Source: Palsa-147 sp963771905 (GTDB lineage: Bacteria > Acidobacteriota > Terriglobia > Acidiferrales > UBA7541). Taken from it: a stretch of DNA of 64,000 bases. The notes under the pieces were generated by a model. That model saw only the letters and a list, made by a program, of their open reading frames with translations, made no database searches and was not told where the DNA came from. The stretch lies in assembly GCA_963771905.1 (NCBI GenBank), contig CAVYVI010000008.1, positions 62,001 to 126,000 of the forward strand. The letters are read 5' to 3'. Within the stretch, counting starts at the first letter, position 1. Each line of letters opens with the position of its first letter. A program made the position numbers and the translations under genes. Of this stretch, positions 1 through 7,773 are shown one piece after another.

Positions 1-279
1 GACAAAGTCGTGATTACGGAGGCCGATGGAGTAGTCAGAGACAAGGCCGAATCGGTGGCATCTGCGAAAAAGACCAAATGGGACAGCGTCGACTACATCG
101 ATGTGAAGGTAACTGTATTTGGCAACACGGCCATCGCGACCGGAGGGTTCAAAGGCAAGGGCACTGATCCAGAGGGAAAGCCTATAGATGAAAATTCGCG
201 CTTTACCGACACGTGGGTGAAGATGCCCAGCGGTAAATGGCAATGTGTTGCGAGTCAGACCACGTCCGTAAAAATGTGA
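1..279 (+). CDS. SnoaL/DUF4440-like protein, C-terminal part (5' end outside window)
   Basis: The frame is open from the first base and ends with TGA at 277-279. A GTG at position 10 is available, but no ribosome-binding site can be seen, so the real start probably lies upstream of the window. The visible 92 codons have the alternating strand pattern of the NTF2/SnoaL fold: V-T-V-F-G-N-T-A-I-A-T-G is typical of the DUF4440 core strand, followed by a 'FTDTWVK..GKWQCVASQ' ending. Members are often secreted or cytosolic small ligand-binding or isomerase-like proteins. No specific substrate can be given. Confidence 0.7.
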   Translation, partial: DKVVITEADGVVRDKAESVASAKKTKWDSVDYIDVKVTVFGNTAIATGGFKGKGTDPEGKPIDENSRFTDTWVKMPSGKWQCVASQTTSVKM

Positions 280-612
280 GGTCGTAGCGGCGCCCGGGCG
301 CCGTACATCTCGCCTGCGTGAGAACTCCGCCGGATTATTTTTGCGACGAGTTCTACCGGCCGCCGCTCTTCGTCCTTTCCTGCGTTGAGGCGGGCCTACG
401 ACCCGCCCCATCCTTCAATTTGAACGCCCTCTTACCGGCGTCCTCGATTATGATCCTGGCAGGTACCTCCACGCTCATCGCGGCGTATTAGATGATTTTG
501 CGCACATGAGATTTCTCCGTCGCGCGCCGCGATCACAGCGCCGGAAGCGCAGCGCGGATTTTCCGCTCCGGACCTCAGAGATTCTCTCTTCGCTCTTCTT
601 CGCCTCGCTTGC
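280..612. other. intergenic region between convergent genes, with GC-rich palindromes
   Basis: No credible gene is present in these 333 bases. Two structures stand out: a perfect 16-bp palindrome CGGCGCCCGGGCGCCG at 288-303, just after the SnoaL-like stop codon, and a hairpin with arms GGCGGG (389-394) and CCCGCC (402-407) around a 7-base loop. Neither is followed by a long T run, so they are possible rather than proven terminators for the two genes that end here. Confidence 0.4.
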
Positions 613-1545
613 TCACCGGCTGAAATCAACCGCGACAGTATTTCCGCCGCAAATGAGAACGCCCACTCGCTTGTCCGGGCGCGCCTCATATCGTCCAGAG
701 AGGAGCGCCGCGAACGCTGCTGCGCCCCCCGGCTCCGCGACCACGCGCATCACTTTCCAAAGCAGTCCCTGAGCTTCCCCGATCGCGTCGTCCGTCACCA
801 GCACGGTCCGCGCCACATAACGCTGGATGATCGGAAATGCCAATTCACCCACGCGACGCGACGCCAGTGAATCCGCGGCGATGCCGCCGGCCTCCACGTC
901 TACCGGTCGCCCAGCCTCGAGCGCACGCGTGAGCGTCGGCGCTTTTTCCGGCTCGATTCCCACAACATTGATCCTTCCCCCGTACCAGGCCGCAATCCCC
1001 GCAATCAATCCTCCGCCGCCAACGGCGACGAGAAGTGTGTCGAGCCTGCTCACCTGTTCCTCGAATTCCAGCGCCACCGTGCCCTGCCCGAGTAACGTCT
1101 CCACCTGATCGAACGCATGAATGGGCATCGCGCCCGATTGCGCCACCCATACTTCACTCGCAGCCAAAGCATCGGCGTATCGCTCTCCCTCGATGACGAG
1201 ATCTGCGCCGTACTCGGTGATTTGCCGAATTTTGGCGGGAGACGCGACACTCGGCACGAAAATCTTCGCCGGGACGCCGAGTTTCATCGCTGCAAACGCC
1301 ACCGCCGCGCCGTGATTGCCGCCCGATGCCGCAACGACACCCACGCGAGGAACCTTTCTGGTCAGCAGGTTGGTGAACGCACCGCGCGCCTTGAAGGAAC
1401 CCGCGCGTTGCAGCGATTCCAATTTCAGGCTCACGCCGCCCAACTTCAAATTGAAATCCGGCCCCGCCACTTCAATCACCGGCGTGCGCCGAATGTGCGG
1501 CGCAATCAACTCGTACGTCGATCGAATCTGCTCGGCTGAAATCAT
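613..1545 (-). CDS. threonine/serine dehydratase, PLP-dependent (IlvA/TdcB type)
   Basis: 310 residues; a fold-type II PLP enzyme predicted to deaminate threonine (and serine) to the 2-oxo acid plus ammonia. The Schiff-base lysine is Lys52 in AGSFKARGAF, the cofactor phosphate/substrate loop is SGGNHGAAVA, and the glycine-rich phosphate cup is VAVGGGGLIAG. There is no C-terminal ACT regulatory domain, so it resembles short catabolic TdcB-type or serine racemase-like enzymes rather than full biosynthetic IlvA. The ATG at 1545 overlaps the TGA of the upstream DoxX gene (ATGA), which implies translational coupling; it is the last gene of a four-gene minus-strand operon. Longer upstream frames are only shadows of the neighbours. 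Confidence 0.9.
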   Translation of the reverse strand: MISAEQIRSTYELIAPHIRRTPVIEVAGPDFNLKLGGVSLKLESLQRAGSFKARGAFTNLLTRKVPRVGVVAASGGNHGAAVAFAAMKLGVPAKIFVPSVASPAKIRQITEYGADLVIEGERYADALAASEVWVAQSGAMPIHAFDQVETLLGQGTVALEFEEQVSRLDTLLVAVGGGGLIAGIAAWYGGRINVVGIEPEKAPTLTRALEAGRPVDVEAGGIAADSLASRRVGELAFPIIQRYVARTVLVTDDAIGEAQGLLWKVMRVVAEPGGAAAFAALLSGRYEARPDKRVGVLICGGNTVAVDFSR

Positions 1546-2048
1546 AGTCCGCTCTTTCTTCCGGCGCCGCCGGACGCTTTCGCTGCCGTTCCTCGCCTTG
1601 GCTCTCGGCTGTCGGTCTCCGAAATAAATGCTGCTTGTCTTCGCGACGGAAGTGGAGGAAGGGAAGAGAGAATGGTTAAGCCCGGAATGCCCGGCTTCAA
1701 TGTCAGAACGCGCAACGCCAGCGCTCCTGCCGCGAGCGCCAGCATGAACACGGCCGCCCCTATGCCCTTGGCATCGCCCACATGCAGATGCGACACAATG
1801 GCTCCCACAAAATAGACGACGAGCCCGATTCCGGCCGCAACTCCCACCGGAGGCAGCCAAATCCCCAACAGCAGACCGAATGCACCCGCAAACTCGCACG
1901 CCGCCAGAAGCGGAATGTGCTTCAGCGGAACGCCGACCGTTTCGTGGATCACTCGCACTTGACGCGGATCGCGCCGCATCTTCCCGAGTCCGGAAAACGC
2001 CGCTAGTAGCGCGAACACGACGGTAATCACGAGGTAGGCAACATGCAT
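1542..2048 (-). CDS. DoxX-like integral membrane protein
   Basis: 168 residues with about four hydrophobic segments, the layout of the DoxX/DoxD-like family (inner-membrane proteins linked to quinone or thiol redox, mostly uncharacterised). The start is the ATG at 2048 (MHVAYLVITVV), which gives the standard family N-terminus directly in the first membrane helix. Family-like features are FSGLGKMRRDP and the EFAGAFGLLLGIWLPP helix. The C-terminal 35 residues are hydrophilic and Arg-rich. It sits third in the SRPBCC-ArsR-DoxX-dehydratase operon; DoxX genes commonly neighbour SRPBCC/ArsR pairs, but the function of the grouping is not known. Confidence 0.85.
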   Translation of the reverse strand: MHVAYLVITVVFALLAAFSGLGKMRRDPRQVRVIHETVGVPLKHIPLLAACEFAGAFGLLLGIWLPPVGVAAGIGLVVYFVGAIVSHLHVGDAKGIGAAVFMLALAAGALALRVLTLKPGIPGLTILSSLPPLPSRRQAAFISETDSREPRRGTAAKASGGAGRKSGL

Positions 2049-2117
2049 CCCGCAAATCCTCCCTTGCGAAGCCGCCCTTTGACCCTCCCGCCTTTCGTTC
2101 CTTTCCGCTCCACGCAC

Positions 2118-2465
2118 TCAACGTTCGACGAACGCCTTCAACCTCGACAGCGCCCGATCCCACTGCTCGGACACGCGCTCGAGGTATTTCTTGATTTCAT
2201 CCATCGGCTCCGGATCGAATTCAAATCGGCTTTCGCGGCCCCTACGCACACTGTGCACGATTTGTGCCTTTTCCAAGACGCGAAGATGCTTGGTGATCGC
2301 CTGCCGCGTAAGCTTCGAGCCCTCTGTCAGTTGAGCGATCGAACGGGCCTGCCCGCCGCAAAGCTTAGCCACCAGCCTCAGCCGCGTCTCGTCGCCCAGG
2401 GCCGCAAAGACGGGCGCAGAAGCCTGCCGTCTGGCGGTCACGCTCCTATGGTTTCTGCGCGACAT
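2118..2465 (-). CDS. ArsR-family winged-helix repressor
   Basis: 115 residues. The winged helix starts with VFAALGDETRLRLVAKL, a classic ArsR/SmtB helix 1, followed by a recognition segment around TRQAITKHLRVLEKA and a wing with Arg residues (SVRRGRESRFEF). No Cys- or His-based metal site is visible, so this is the non-metal subfamily that usually accompanies SRPBCC/AHSA1 proteins. The start codon lies inside the end of the upstream SRPBCC gene (about 20-nt overlap). It probably represses its own operon: two inverted repeats with GCAAC/GTTGC arms flank the predicted -10 element ahead of the operon. Confidence 0.9.
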   Translation of the reverse strand: MSRRNHRSVTARRQASAPVFAALGDETRLRLVAKLCGGQARSIAQLTEGSKLTRQAITKHLRVLEKAQIVHSVRRGRESRFEFDPEPMDEIKKYLERVSEQWDRALSRLKAFVER

Positions 2466-2898
2466 AGCTCTCGATATTCTTCATTTGCTGTGTCCACCCG
2501 CCGTCATTCATCCGGAACGCTTCGAGCCGGCGGCCGCTCGGGATTTTATCGAAGCCGGATTCCGTGAGCTGAAGCAATGTTCCGCTCTTCGTCTCCTCCA
2601 GCCTGAATTCGACCAGCGTGGGCGTCTCCTTCGAATAGTCCATTTTTGGATCGACGGCATACGGGTGCCAGGTGAAGGAAAACAGCCTTTCGGGCTCCAT
2701 CTTCTGCACCACGGCCTCCCATTGGACGTGCTCGTAGCCGGGATGCGTAATATGGCCGCGCGAAATCTGCCCCGCCACGAACGGCCCATCCAGTTTCACG
2801 CGAAACCACTCGCCGAACTCCCGGTAATCCGTCAGCGCGCGCCACACTCGCGAAATGGGCGCCTTCAGCTCAATCCGCTTCTCAATTTTATACTCCAT
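2446..2898 (-). CDS. SRPBCC/AHSA1-family protein
   Basis: 150 residues of the START/Bet v1-like hydrophobic-cavity fold (AHSA1, activator of Hsp90 ATPase-like). Characteristic segments are the N-terminal IEKRIELKAPISRVWRALTD, the GEWFRVKLDGPF turn, LFSFTWHP in the middle, and a C-terminal amphipathic helix ending NIESYVAQK. The ATG at 2898 has a strong GGAGG site seven bases upstream; longer forms lack one. First gene of the operon with the ArsR regulator, DoxX and threonine dehydratase. Ligand unknown. Confidence 0.88.
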   Translation of the reverse strand: MEYKIEKRIELKAPISRVWRALTDYREFGEWFRVKLDGPFVAGQISRGHITHPGYEHVQWEAVVQKMEPERLFSFTWHPYAVDPKMDYSKETPTLVEFRLEETKSGTLLQLTESGFDKIPSGRRLEAFRMNDGGWTQQMKNIESYVAQKP

Positions 2899-2904
2899 CG
2901 TTAA

Positions 2905-2961
2905 GCAACCTCCAGGTTGCACATTATCGCGCCCCTCCGCAAAACGCAACTGTTTTGTTGC
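2905..2961 (-). promoter_or_regulatory. operon promoter with two inverted repeats, candidate ArsR operators
   Basis: On the minus strand a GATAAT -10 element (complement of 2923-2928) has a weak TTGCGT -35 (complement of 2944-2949) 15 bases upstream. An inverted repeat with 5-bp arms GCAAC/GTTGC and a 6-base spacer lies at 2946-2961, over the -35. A second one with 7-bp arms GCAACCT/AGGTTGC and a 2-base spacer lies at 2905-2920 and includes the SRPBCC ribosome-binding site. The shared arm sequence suggests autoregulation by the ArsR protein encoded in the operon. Binding is inferred. Confidence 0.5.
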
Positions 2962-3098
2962 ACTTGCTTCCGCCGATGCTCTCACCCCAGCACGCGCCGC
3001 ATGCCTCACCCTCGCCCCGCGATTCCGGTTTGCCCCATGTCACCGATTTGCGCGTTTCTCTCGCGCGAGGGGGTGACAATTGCATGTCGTGGAAAACT

Positions 3099-3908
3099 TT
3101 ACTGCGCGAGCAGACTTTTCCAGCGTTTCCATGCCTCCTCGCGGGCTTTTTTGTTGGCGTCGCTGGCGTCGGGAGCTTCGCCGGCGCGCATGAAGCCGTG
3201 ACCCGCGCCGTCATAAGTCACGGGGTCGTACGTTTTTCCCGCCGCCTTAATCGCGGTAACCGTGTCCGGAATTGTGGCGCCAATGCGCGCGTCGTTCCCG
3301 GCGTAGAAGCCGTAGACAGGCGCCTTGATGCGCGACATCGCGTCACTTGCCGGCGGCTGGCCGTAAAAAACGAACGCTGCGGAAAGATCGCCCCGGTTTG
3401 TTGCAAAGCGGAAGGCCTGTCCGCCGCCCCAGCAGAATCCCGCGACATACAGTTTGCCGTTCGAGGCGGGCAGCTTCAGGCCGTAGTCCGCCGCGGCGTT
3501 CAGGTCCGCCGTAACCTGGTCGGGGTTCAGCTTGCTAACTGCCTCCGTGACGCCTGTAGGAAAATCTTTTGTCCGGCCACCGTTCGGCGCCATGCCGCTC
3601 AGCAGGTCCGGCGCGACAGCGATATAGCCCGCTGCGGCGACTTCGTCCGCAAGTTCCTGCGCCCAGTCGCTCAATCCGAAAATTTCGTGAATCACGAGCA
3701 CCACGGGCCGCTTGTCTTTCGATTCCGGATACACGACGAGCGTCTCCACGTTTCGGCCGTCGTGCTTCACCGTAACCCACTCGCTATGACGTGGTGATTT
3801 CTCGATGCGCTCCCGCGCCCAGGGCTGTGACCATTCCTGGGCAGCAACCGTTTGCGCGCCCACCAACATCCCCGTCACCGCAAGCATCATTCCCGCGATT
3901 CGCTTCAT
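3099..3908 (-). CDS. secreted dienelactone hydrolase-family protein
   Basis: 269 residues with an N-terminal signal peptide (MKRIAGMMLAV... ending near AQTVAAQ), so exported. It has the dienelactone hydrolase alpha/beta fold. The catalytic triad is visible as Cys159 in GFCWGG, Asp206 in YAGNDARIG and His237 in GAGHGF. VVLVIHEIFGLSDW is the usual strand-plus-oxyanion region. Such enzymes cleave cyclic esters such as dienelactones, but many paralogues have unknown substrates. ATG at 3908 is preceded by GGAGGAGG. Divergent from the HigA gene. Confidence 0.88.
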   Translation of the reverse strand: MKRIAGMMLAVTGMLVGAQTVAAQEWSQPWARERIEKSPRHSEWVTVKHDGRNVETLVVYPESKDKRPVVLVIHEIFGLSDWAQELADEVAAAGYIAVAPDLLSGMAPNGGRTKDFPTGVTEAVSKLNPDQVTADLNAAADYGLKLPASNGKLYVAGFCWGGGQAFRFATNRGDLSAAFVFYGQPPASDAMSRIKAPVYGFYAGNDARIGATIPDTVTAIKAAGKTYDPVTYDGAGHGFMRAGEAPDASDANKKAREEAWKRWKSLLAQ

Positions 3909-4009
3909 TGCTGGCCTCCTCCCGGAACAGCGCCAGCGATGGATGATAGGTGCGCGAACGCAGTCCAGCAATGCTTTTCAAGGCGCGAGTGAGCGTGTCA
4001 TCGCCGCGG

Positions 4010-4045
4010 GCGAGCGTGCGGAACCTTGAATGAGAAGCCGCCCCG
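4010..4045. repeat. dispersed repeat, copy A
   Basis: A block of about 36 bases (core TTGAATGAGAAGCC then GCCCCG, preceded by GCGAGCGTGCG) recurs at 7059-7095 with small differences. Weaker similarity extends about 40 bases to the left (ATGCTTTTC at 3971 versus ATACTTTTC at 7029). Both copies lie in intergenic DNA on the same strand. No coding function is apparent. Confidence 0.6.
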
Positions 4046-4078
4046 TGGAAATCGTCGATTATCGTTAGGAGGACGACT

Positions 4079-4380
4079 ATGCCACTCACCTCTATCCATC
4101 CGGGCGAACACCTGGCCGAAGAACTCGAAGCACTCCACATGAGCGCCGCCGAGCTGGCGCGAAAGCTCGACGTGCCCACCAATCGCGTCACGCAGATTTT
4201 GAATGGCACGCGCGCCATCACCGGCGATACCGCCCTGCGCCTCGCTCACTTCTTCGGCACCAGCGCGCAATTCTGGCTCAATCTCCAGAGCCTCTATGGC
4301 TCCGCCGCGCCCAGGAGAAGGCCGGAAAATCCATCAAGTCGCTTCCGCGCCTGAAGCGCTCCGATCCCGTCCACGCCTGA
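4079..4380 (+). pseudogene. higA: HigA-family antitoxin, C-terminal frameshift
   Basis: The frame starts at ATG 4079 behind TTAGGAGGAC and encodes an Xre helix-turn-helix of the HigA/VapA type (PGEHLAEELEALHMSAAELA, ... RVTQILNGTRAITGDTALRLAHFFGT). After LQSLYG the frame goes off family and ends at 4354. Restoring one C near 4300/4301 gives L-R-R-A followed by QEKAGKSIKSLPRLKRSD, the standard HigA C-terminus, ending at TGA 4378-4380. The observed 91-residue product keeps the DNA-binding domain but has a scrambled tail. No HigB toxin gene lies on either side. A single-base sequencing error is the alternative. Confidence 0.8.
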
Positions 4381-4535
4381 ACGCCCGTACAAATCAGCCC
4401 GCGAACCGCGGAACCTCCGAAACGCTCCCGCTTTGGGGTTTTCTCGACAGCTGAGCCCGTCCGATTCAATTCACTAACTGCCCGCATTCCGGTATGCTCT
4501 GCCGGTTCCAAACTTCGACCGTCGGAGTCATCCGA

Positions 4536-5843
4536 GTGGCCCCAGCCAACTCCCGCGCGATCGCGCCATCTTCGGTTGAGTTCGCCGTCCGCACGCGGCA
4601 TCACATTGCCTTGCGGCTGCTGCCATTTCTTTTCACCCTGTACATCGTGAATTATCTTGACCGCACCAACGTCGCCTATGCCGCGCTCGGGATGTCTCGC
4701 GACCTGAAATTCAGCGACAGCGTCTTTGGATTGGGCGCAGGTATTTTCTTCATCAGCTATGTGGCTTTGCAGATCCCCGGCGCCTTGCTGGTGGAACGCT
4801 GGAGCGCCCGCCGGATGATCTCTGCCACCTTGATCGCGTGGGGATCGCTGACGGCCCTGACGGCCTTGGTGCATACTCCGGTTCAACTTTACGTGGCACG
4901 CTTCGTCTTAGGCGCGGCGGAGGCCGGTTTCTTCCCCGGCGTCATCGTGTATCTCAGCCACTGGTTCCTGCGCGAGGACCGCGCGAAGGCCACGGGCAAC
5001 TTCATGTCCGCCATTCCCCTTTCCTTCGTAATCGGATCGCCAATCGCCGGCTGGATTCTCGGCCAGAACTGGTTCGCCATCATCGGCTGGCGGTGGCTTT
5101 TCATTCTGGAAGGAATGCCGGCAATCCTGTTTGGAATCGTCGCGTTCTTCTACTTGACGGACTGGCCCCGCGAAGCAACTTGGCTTGCTCCCGACCAGCG
5201 GCAATGGATTGACGGGAAGCTCAGCGAGGAAAAGCCTGGCGTCGCGCAAGCGATCTCAATCAGACAGGCCCTCAGGTCTCGCACGATTTTGTTGCTGTCC
5301 TCGGTAACCTTTCTCAATTATTTTGCGGGGTACAGCTTCGCTTTCTGGTTCCCGACCATGCTGAAGCGCCAGTCTGGATTTTCGGATATGCATGTCGGCT
5401 TGCTCGGCTCCTTGCCATACCTCGCGCTCTTCATCGCCATGCTGATCAATGGATGGCATTCCGACAAGAGTCGCGAAAGACGCTGGCACTCGGCTGTCCC
5501 GCTTTTTATCGCGGCCGCCGGATTTCTGGGCCTCGTCACGCAACCGCGGTCAATTCCGTTGTCGCTCTTGTTCTTCAGCACGGCGTGCGTCGGTACGTCG
5601 TGTCTCTCAGCCTTCTGGGCCATCCCAACCGAAATCCTGAGCCAGTCGACCGCCGCGGCTGCCGTTGGAATGATCAATGCTGTTGGCAGCGTGGGAGGCT
5701 TTGCCGGCCCTTACCTGTTCGGCTATCTGAATACTCGAACGGGGTCATTTAAGTTCGGAATCGCCGTGATGATGGTCTCTTCACTGGCCGGAGGCCTGTT
5801 GATTCTGCGTACTCCGAAGACCGTTTACCCGCCCGTCCGCTGA
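4536..5843 (+). CDS. MFS transporter, anion:cation symporter (ACS) type
   Basis: 435 residues with 12 predicted membrane helices. TLYIVNYLDRTNVAYA in the first helix is the ACS-family signature (D-galactonate, tartrate, glucarate, phthalate and related organic-anion importers). ERWSARRMI and the RFVLGAAEAGFFPGV helix are also characteristic. I chose GTG 4536, which has GGAG eight bases upstream; an ATG at 4494 would add 14 residues of non-family sequence with no visible site. It stands alone, so the substrate, presumably an organic acid, cannot be fixed. Confidence 0.85.
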   Translation: MAPANSRAIAPSSVEFAVRTRHHIALRLLPFLFTLYIVNYLDRTNVAYAALGMSRDLKFSDSVFGLGAGIFFISYVALQIPGALLVERWSARRMISATLIAWGSLTALTALVHTPVQLYVARFVLGAAEAGFFPGVIVYLSHWFLREDRAKATGNFMSAIPLSFVIGSPIAGWILGQNWFAIIGWRWLFILEGMPAILFGIVAFFYLTDWPREATWLAPDQRQWIDGKLSEEKPGVAQAISIRQALRSRTILLLSSVTFLNYFAGYSFAFWFPTMLKRQSGFSDMHVGLLGSLPYLALFIAMLINGWHSDKSRERRWHSAVPLFIAAAGFLGLVTQPRSIPLSLLFFSTACVGTSCLSAFWAIPTEILSQSTAAAAVGMINAVGSVGGFAGPYLFGYLNTRTGSFKFGIAVMMVSSLAGGLLILRTPKTVYPPVR

Positions 5844-6044
5844 ACCTCGCTCCTCCTGAACCTCATCGCGGCCCTGATTCCTCTTCACGGCGTATGGCGC
5901 AGCCTTCCACATCGCCCAAGCGAACACCGGAATGGTGATCTCCTGTTCCGAGTGCGAGACCACTCCAAAAATTCCGTAAAGCGTCGAGTATGCTAAGTTT
6001 TTTGCGTCCGACGAAAGGCATCCGCCGTCGATATTACCCACGCG

Positions 6045-6071
6045 CGTAAAAGCGCCGCTTCAGAAAGCGGC
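6045..6071 (-). terminator. putative intrinsic terminator
   Basis: Read on the minus strand, arms GCCGCTT and AAGCGGC form a perfect 7-bp stem around a 4-base loop (6054-6071), followed by GCTTTT. It lies 25 bases beyond the stop of the SnoaL-like gene that ends at 6097 and would terminate it. Confidence 0.5.
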
Positions 6072-6096
6072 CGCCGCGAAATCGGCGATAGCAGGC

Positions 6097-6621
6097 TTAT
6101 GTGCCGGGTGGCGGGGTACCGGTCCAGACGTGCTGAACGATTTGCCAACTGCCGTTTGGCTGGCGCTTAAAGATGATGATGTAGCTGCCTTTGGAGTTGA
6201 TTTTCGCGCCGGTGGCGACGGTGGTTAGGGTTTCCTGGAAATCGCCGCTGTCGTAGGCGAGATCGCCAGATGTTTCGAGGTTCTGGCTGTGGAGGGTGAG
6301 GTCGCTGTTGAAGGTGGCCATTATGTTTTGGAACAGGGTGTGGAGCGCGGCGGAGCCGGTGATGCGCTCGCCGTCGGGCTGGAGGAAGGCGGCGTCCGCG
6401 GCATAGAACTTCAGGATGGGTTCGAGCTGTTTGGTGCGAAGGTCTTGGACCCAGGCTTCGCGGATCTTAGCGAGCGTTACGAGAGTCGAGTCTTGGGGCG
6501 CGGCGGCGGCGGGGGAAAAAGCCGGCGCGAGGATGAAGGCGAGGGCCAGGGACGCTACAGCGGCGCGGCGCGAGCAGGAGAATACCGGCGATTTGGCCGG
6601 CGGTGTGGAAGCGACGTTCAT
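6097..6621 (-). CDS. secreted SnoaL/DUF4440-like protein
   Basis: 174 residues. After a basic N-terminus, VASLALAFILAPAFSPAAAA forms a signal peptide. The mature part is an NTF2-like fold: a helical start (VTLAKIREAWVQDLRTKQLEPILKFY), then AADAAFLQPDGERITGSAAL and FQNIMATF, ending with strands GSYIIIFKRQPNGSWQIVQH, all typical of DUF4440. ATG 6621 has AGGAG at good spacing. Function unknown; a second SnoaL-like gene lies at the start of the window. Confidence 0.82.
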   Translation of the reverse strand: MNVASTPPAKSPVFSCSRRAAVASLALAFILAPAFSPAAAAPQDSTLVTLAKIREAWVQDLRTKQLEPILKFYAADAAFLQPDGERITGSAALHTLFQNIMATFNSDLTLHSQNLETSGDLAYDSGDFQETLTTVATGAKINSKGSYIIIFKRQPNGSWQIVQHVWTGTPPPGT

Positions 6622-7058
6622 AGCAGCTCCTATTAATCCGAATCTACTCTTTGACTTCAAACACGGTGCCGATCCTACACCCATCCCGCCGTTCGCCGGC
6701 AGTGCTAAGCAATCCTCATATGGAGCGCCCCCAATGCTCTGAGATCCGCACCAGCTCCGCCGAAATTGCCCGATATCAGTTGCCGCGCGCCAACGGGGTT
6801 GCCGCGGACAGGATTCCGCCAAATATTACTCCCGGCCATCACGATGAACACGCCTGGGCCGCGCGTTTTCCGGCAGCTTTTGCTTTCCCATTTCCCAGCA
6901 AGCAGTACGTCGATGTGCCGGCGGCCTGCTACCGAGCGAATTTTTGCGACACCTAACGCACGAGCAACTTCTCGGGTAGCTAACCGCGGTCGGCCCAGCC
7001 TTCCAGACGCCCCAGATGATCGCCTTGATACTTTTCGGGCGCCGCACTCTCGCTGCAA

Positions 7059-7095
7059 GCGAGCGTGCGCGACTTTGAATGAGAAGCCCGCCCCG
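7059..7095. repeat. dispersed repeat, copy B
   Basis: Second copy of the block at 4010-4045, same orientation. The shared core is GCGAGCGTGCG, then A-C-(T/C)-TTGAATGAGAAGCC, then GCCCCG. Copy B has one extra C and one extra CG pair. Confidence 0.6.
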
Positions 7096-7404
7096 CAATG
7101 TTTTCGTTCCAAAAGAAATCCGCGAATCGAACCCAACCTTCCGTGTCCACAGAAAACTGATCATTCCATTCCCGAGAATCGCGTGCTAGCTTGGAAAAGA
7201 GGCTGAGACTGGCCCAATTATGAAAAACACGGCCAACACGAGACCCACCCCGAAAACGAGGCGCCCCGCGATTTTGCCTACTCGTGACGCACACGCGTTT
7301 CTTCCGGCGCCATGCTTCGCGCGTGTAGCTCAATTAGCCGAAGCCTCCCGCCGCGCGCTGCCGAGCCTCACCCCGGCCCCAGACGCGAGTCGGCCTCCAG
7401 CGAC

Positions 7405-7571
7405 TTCTAATCGGGACACGCTACAATTAGAATTCGCCGCAACCCGCACAAAACAAGGCGCCGCCGTCATTTCTAATCGAGACAAAAACACTACCTCGCC
7501 CGATACGATCGGACGACCACTAATCCTCAACAACAATTCCCAACCCTGCGAGTCACACCGTACAATTAGAA
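7405..7571. repeat. paired inverted repeats TTCTAAT / ATTAGAA
   Basis: TTCTAATCGGGACA (7405-7418) is followed by ACAATTAGAA ending at 7432, giving 7-bp complementary ends 14 bases apart. The same two elements recur as TTCTAATCGAGACA at 7471-7484 and GTACAATTAGAA ending at 7571. The order is therefore right-left-right-left. Could be an operator array or a remnant of a small duplicated element; nothing shows which. Confidence 0.5.
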
Positions 7572-7773
7572 GCCACTCCAACCCGTTGAAAATAAACGAG
7601 CGCCGATCTCCTTACGAGTCACAAAAACCTTGTTTGGTGCCCTGTTTCGCAGAACATTCGGTCGCAGAAATTTTCGCGGCCCGCGTAACCTTTCTGCGCC
7701 TCGGAAATCTAGATAAAGACGCGACTTACTCGGAATATATTCCCCCAAACGGATCGCGCCCCGGAGGTCGTTC

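Larger units (their letters stand above)
6622..7773. other. 1.15-kb gene-free region
   Basis: No open frame here has a convincing start, ribosome-binding site and protein-like composition; the longest (7220-7783) reads as low-complexity, out-of-frame sequence. The stretch from about 7390 to 7700 is noticeably A-rich for this genome. It contains repeat copy B (7059-7095) and the TTCTAAT/ATTAGAA array (7405-7571). The last part must hold the promoter of the molybdopterin oxidoreductase gene, whose ribosome-binding site GGAGG is at 7763-7767. Confidence 0.6.

Noticed and set aside
613..2163. one long 516-codon frame covering dehydratase and DoxX DNA
   Set aside because: Only the 310 residues from ATG 1545 are family-like; the rest is a frame shadow of DoxX.
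5868..6041. minus-strand frame between the MFS and SnoaL-like genes
   Set aside because: Overlaps the MFS gene, lacks a site and matches no family.
7319..7395. tRNA-like start GTAGCTCAATTAG
   Set aside because: No anticodon arm or T-loop follows and the ends do not pair.
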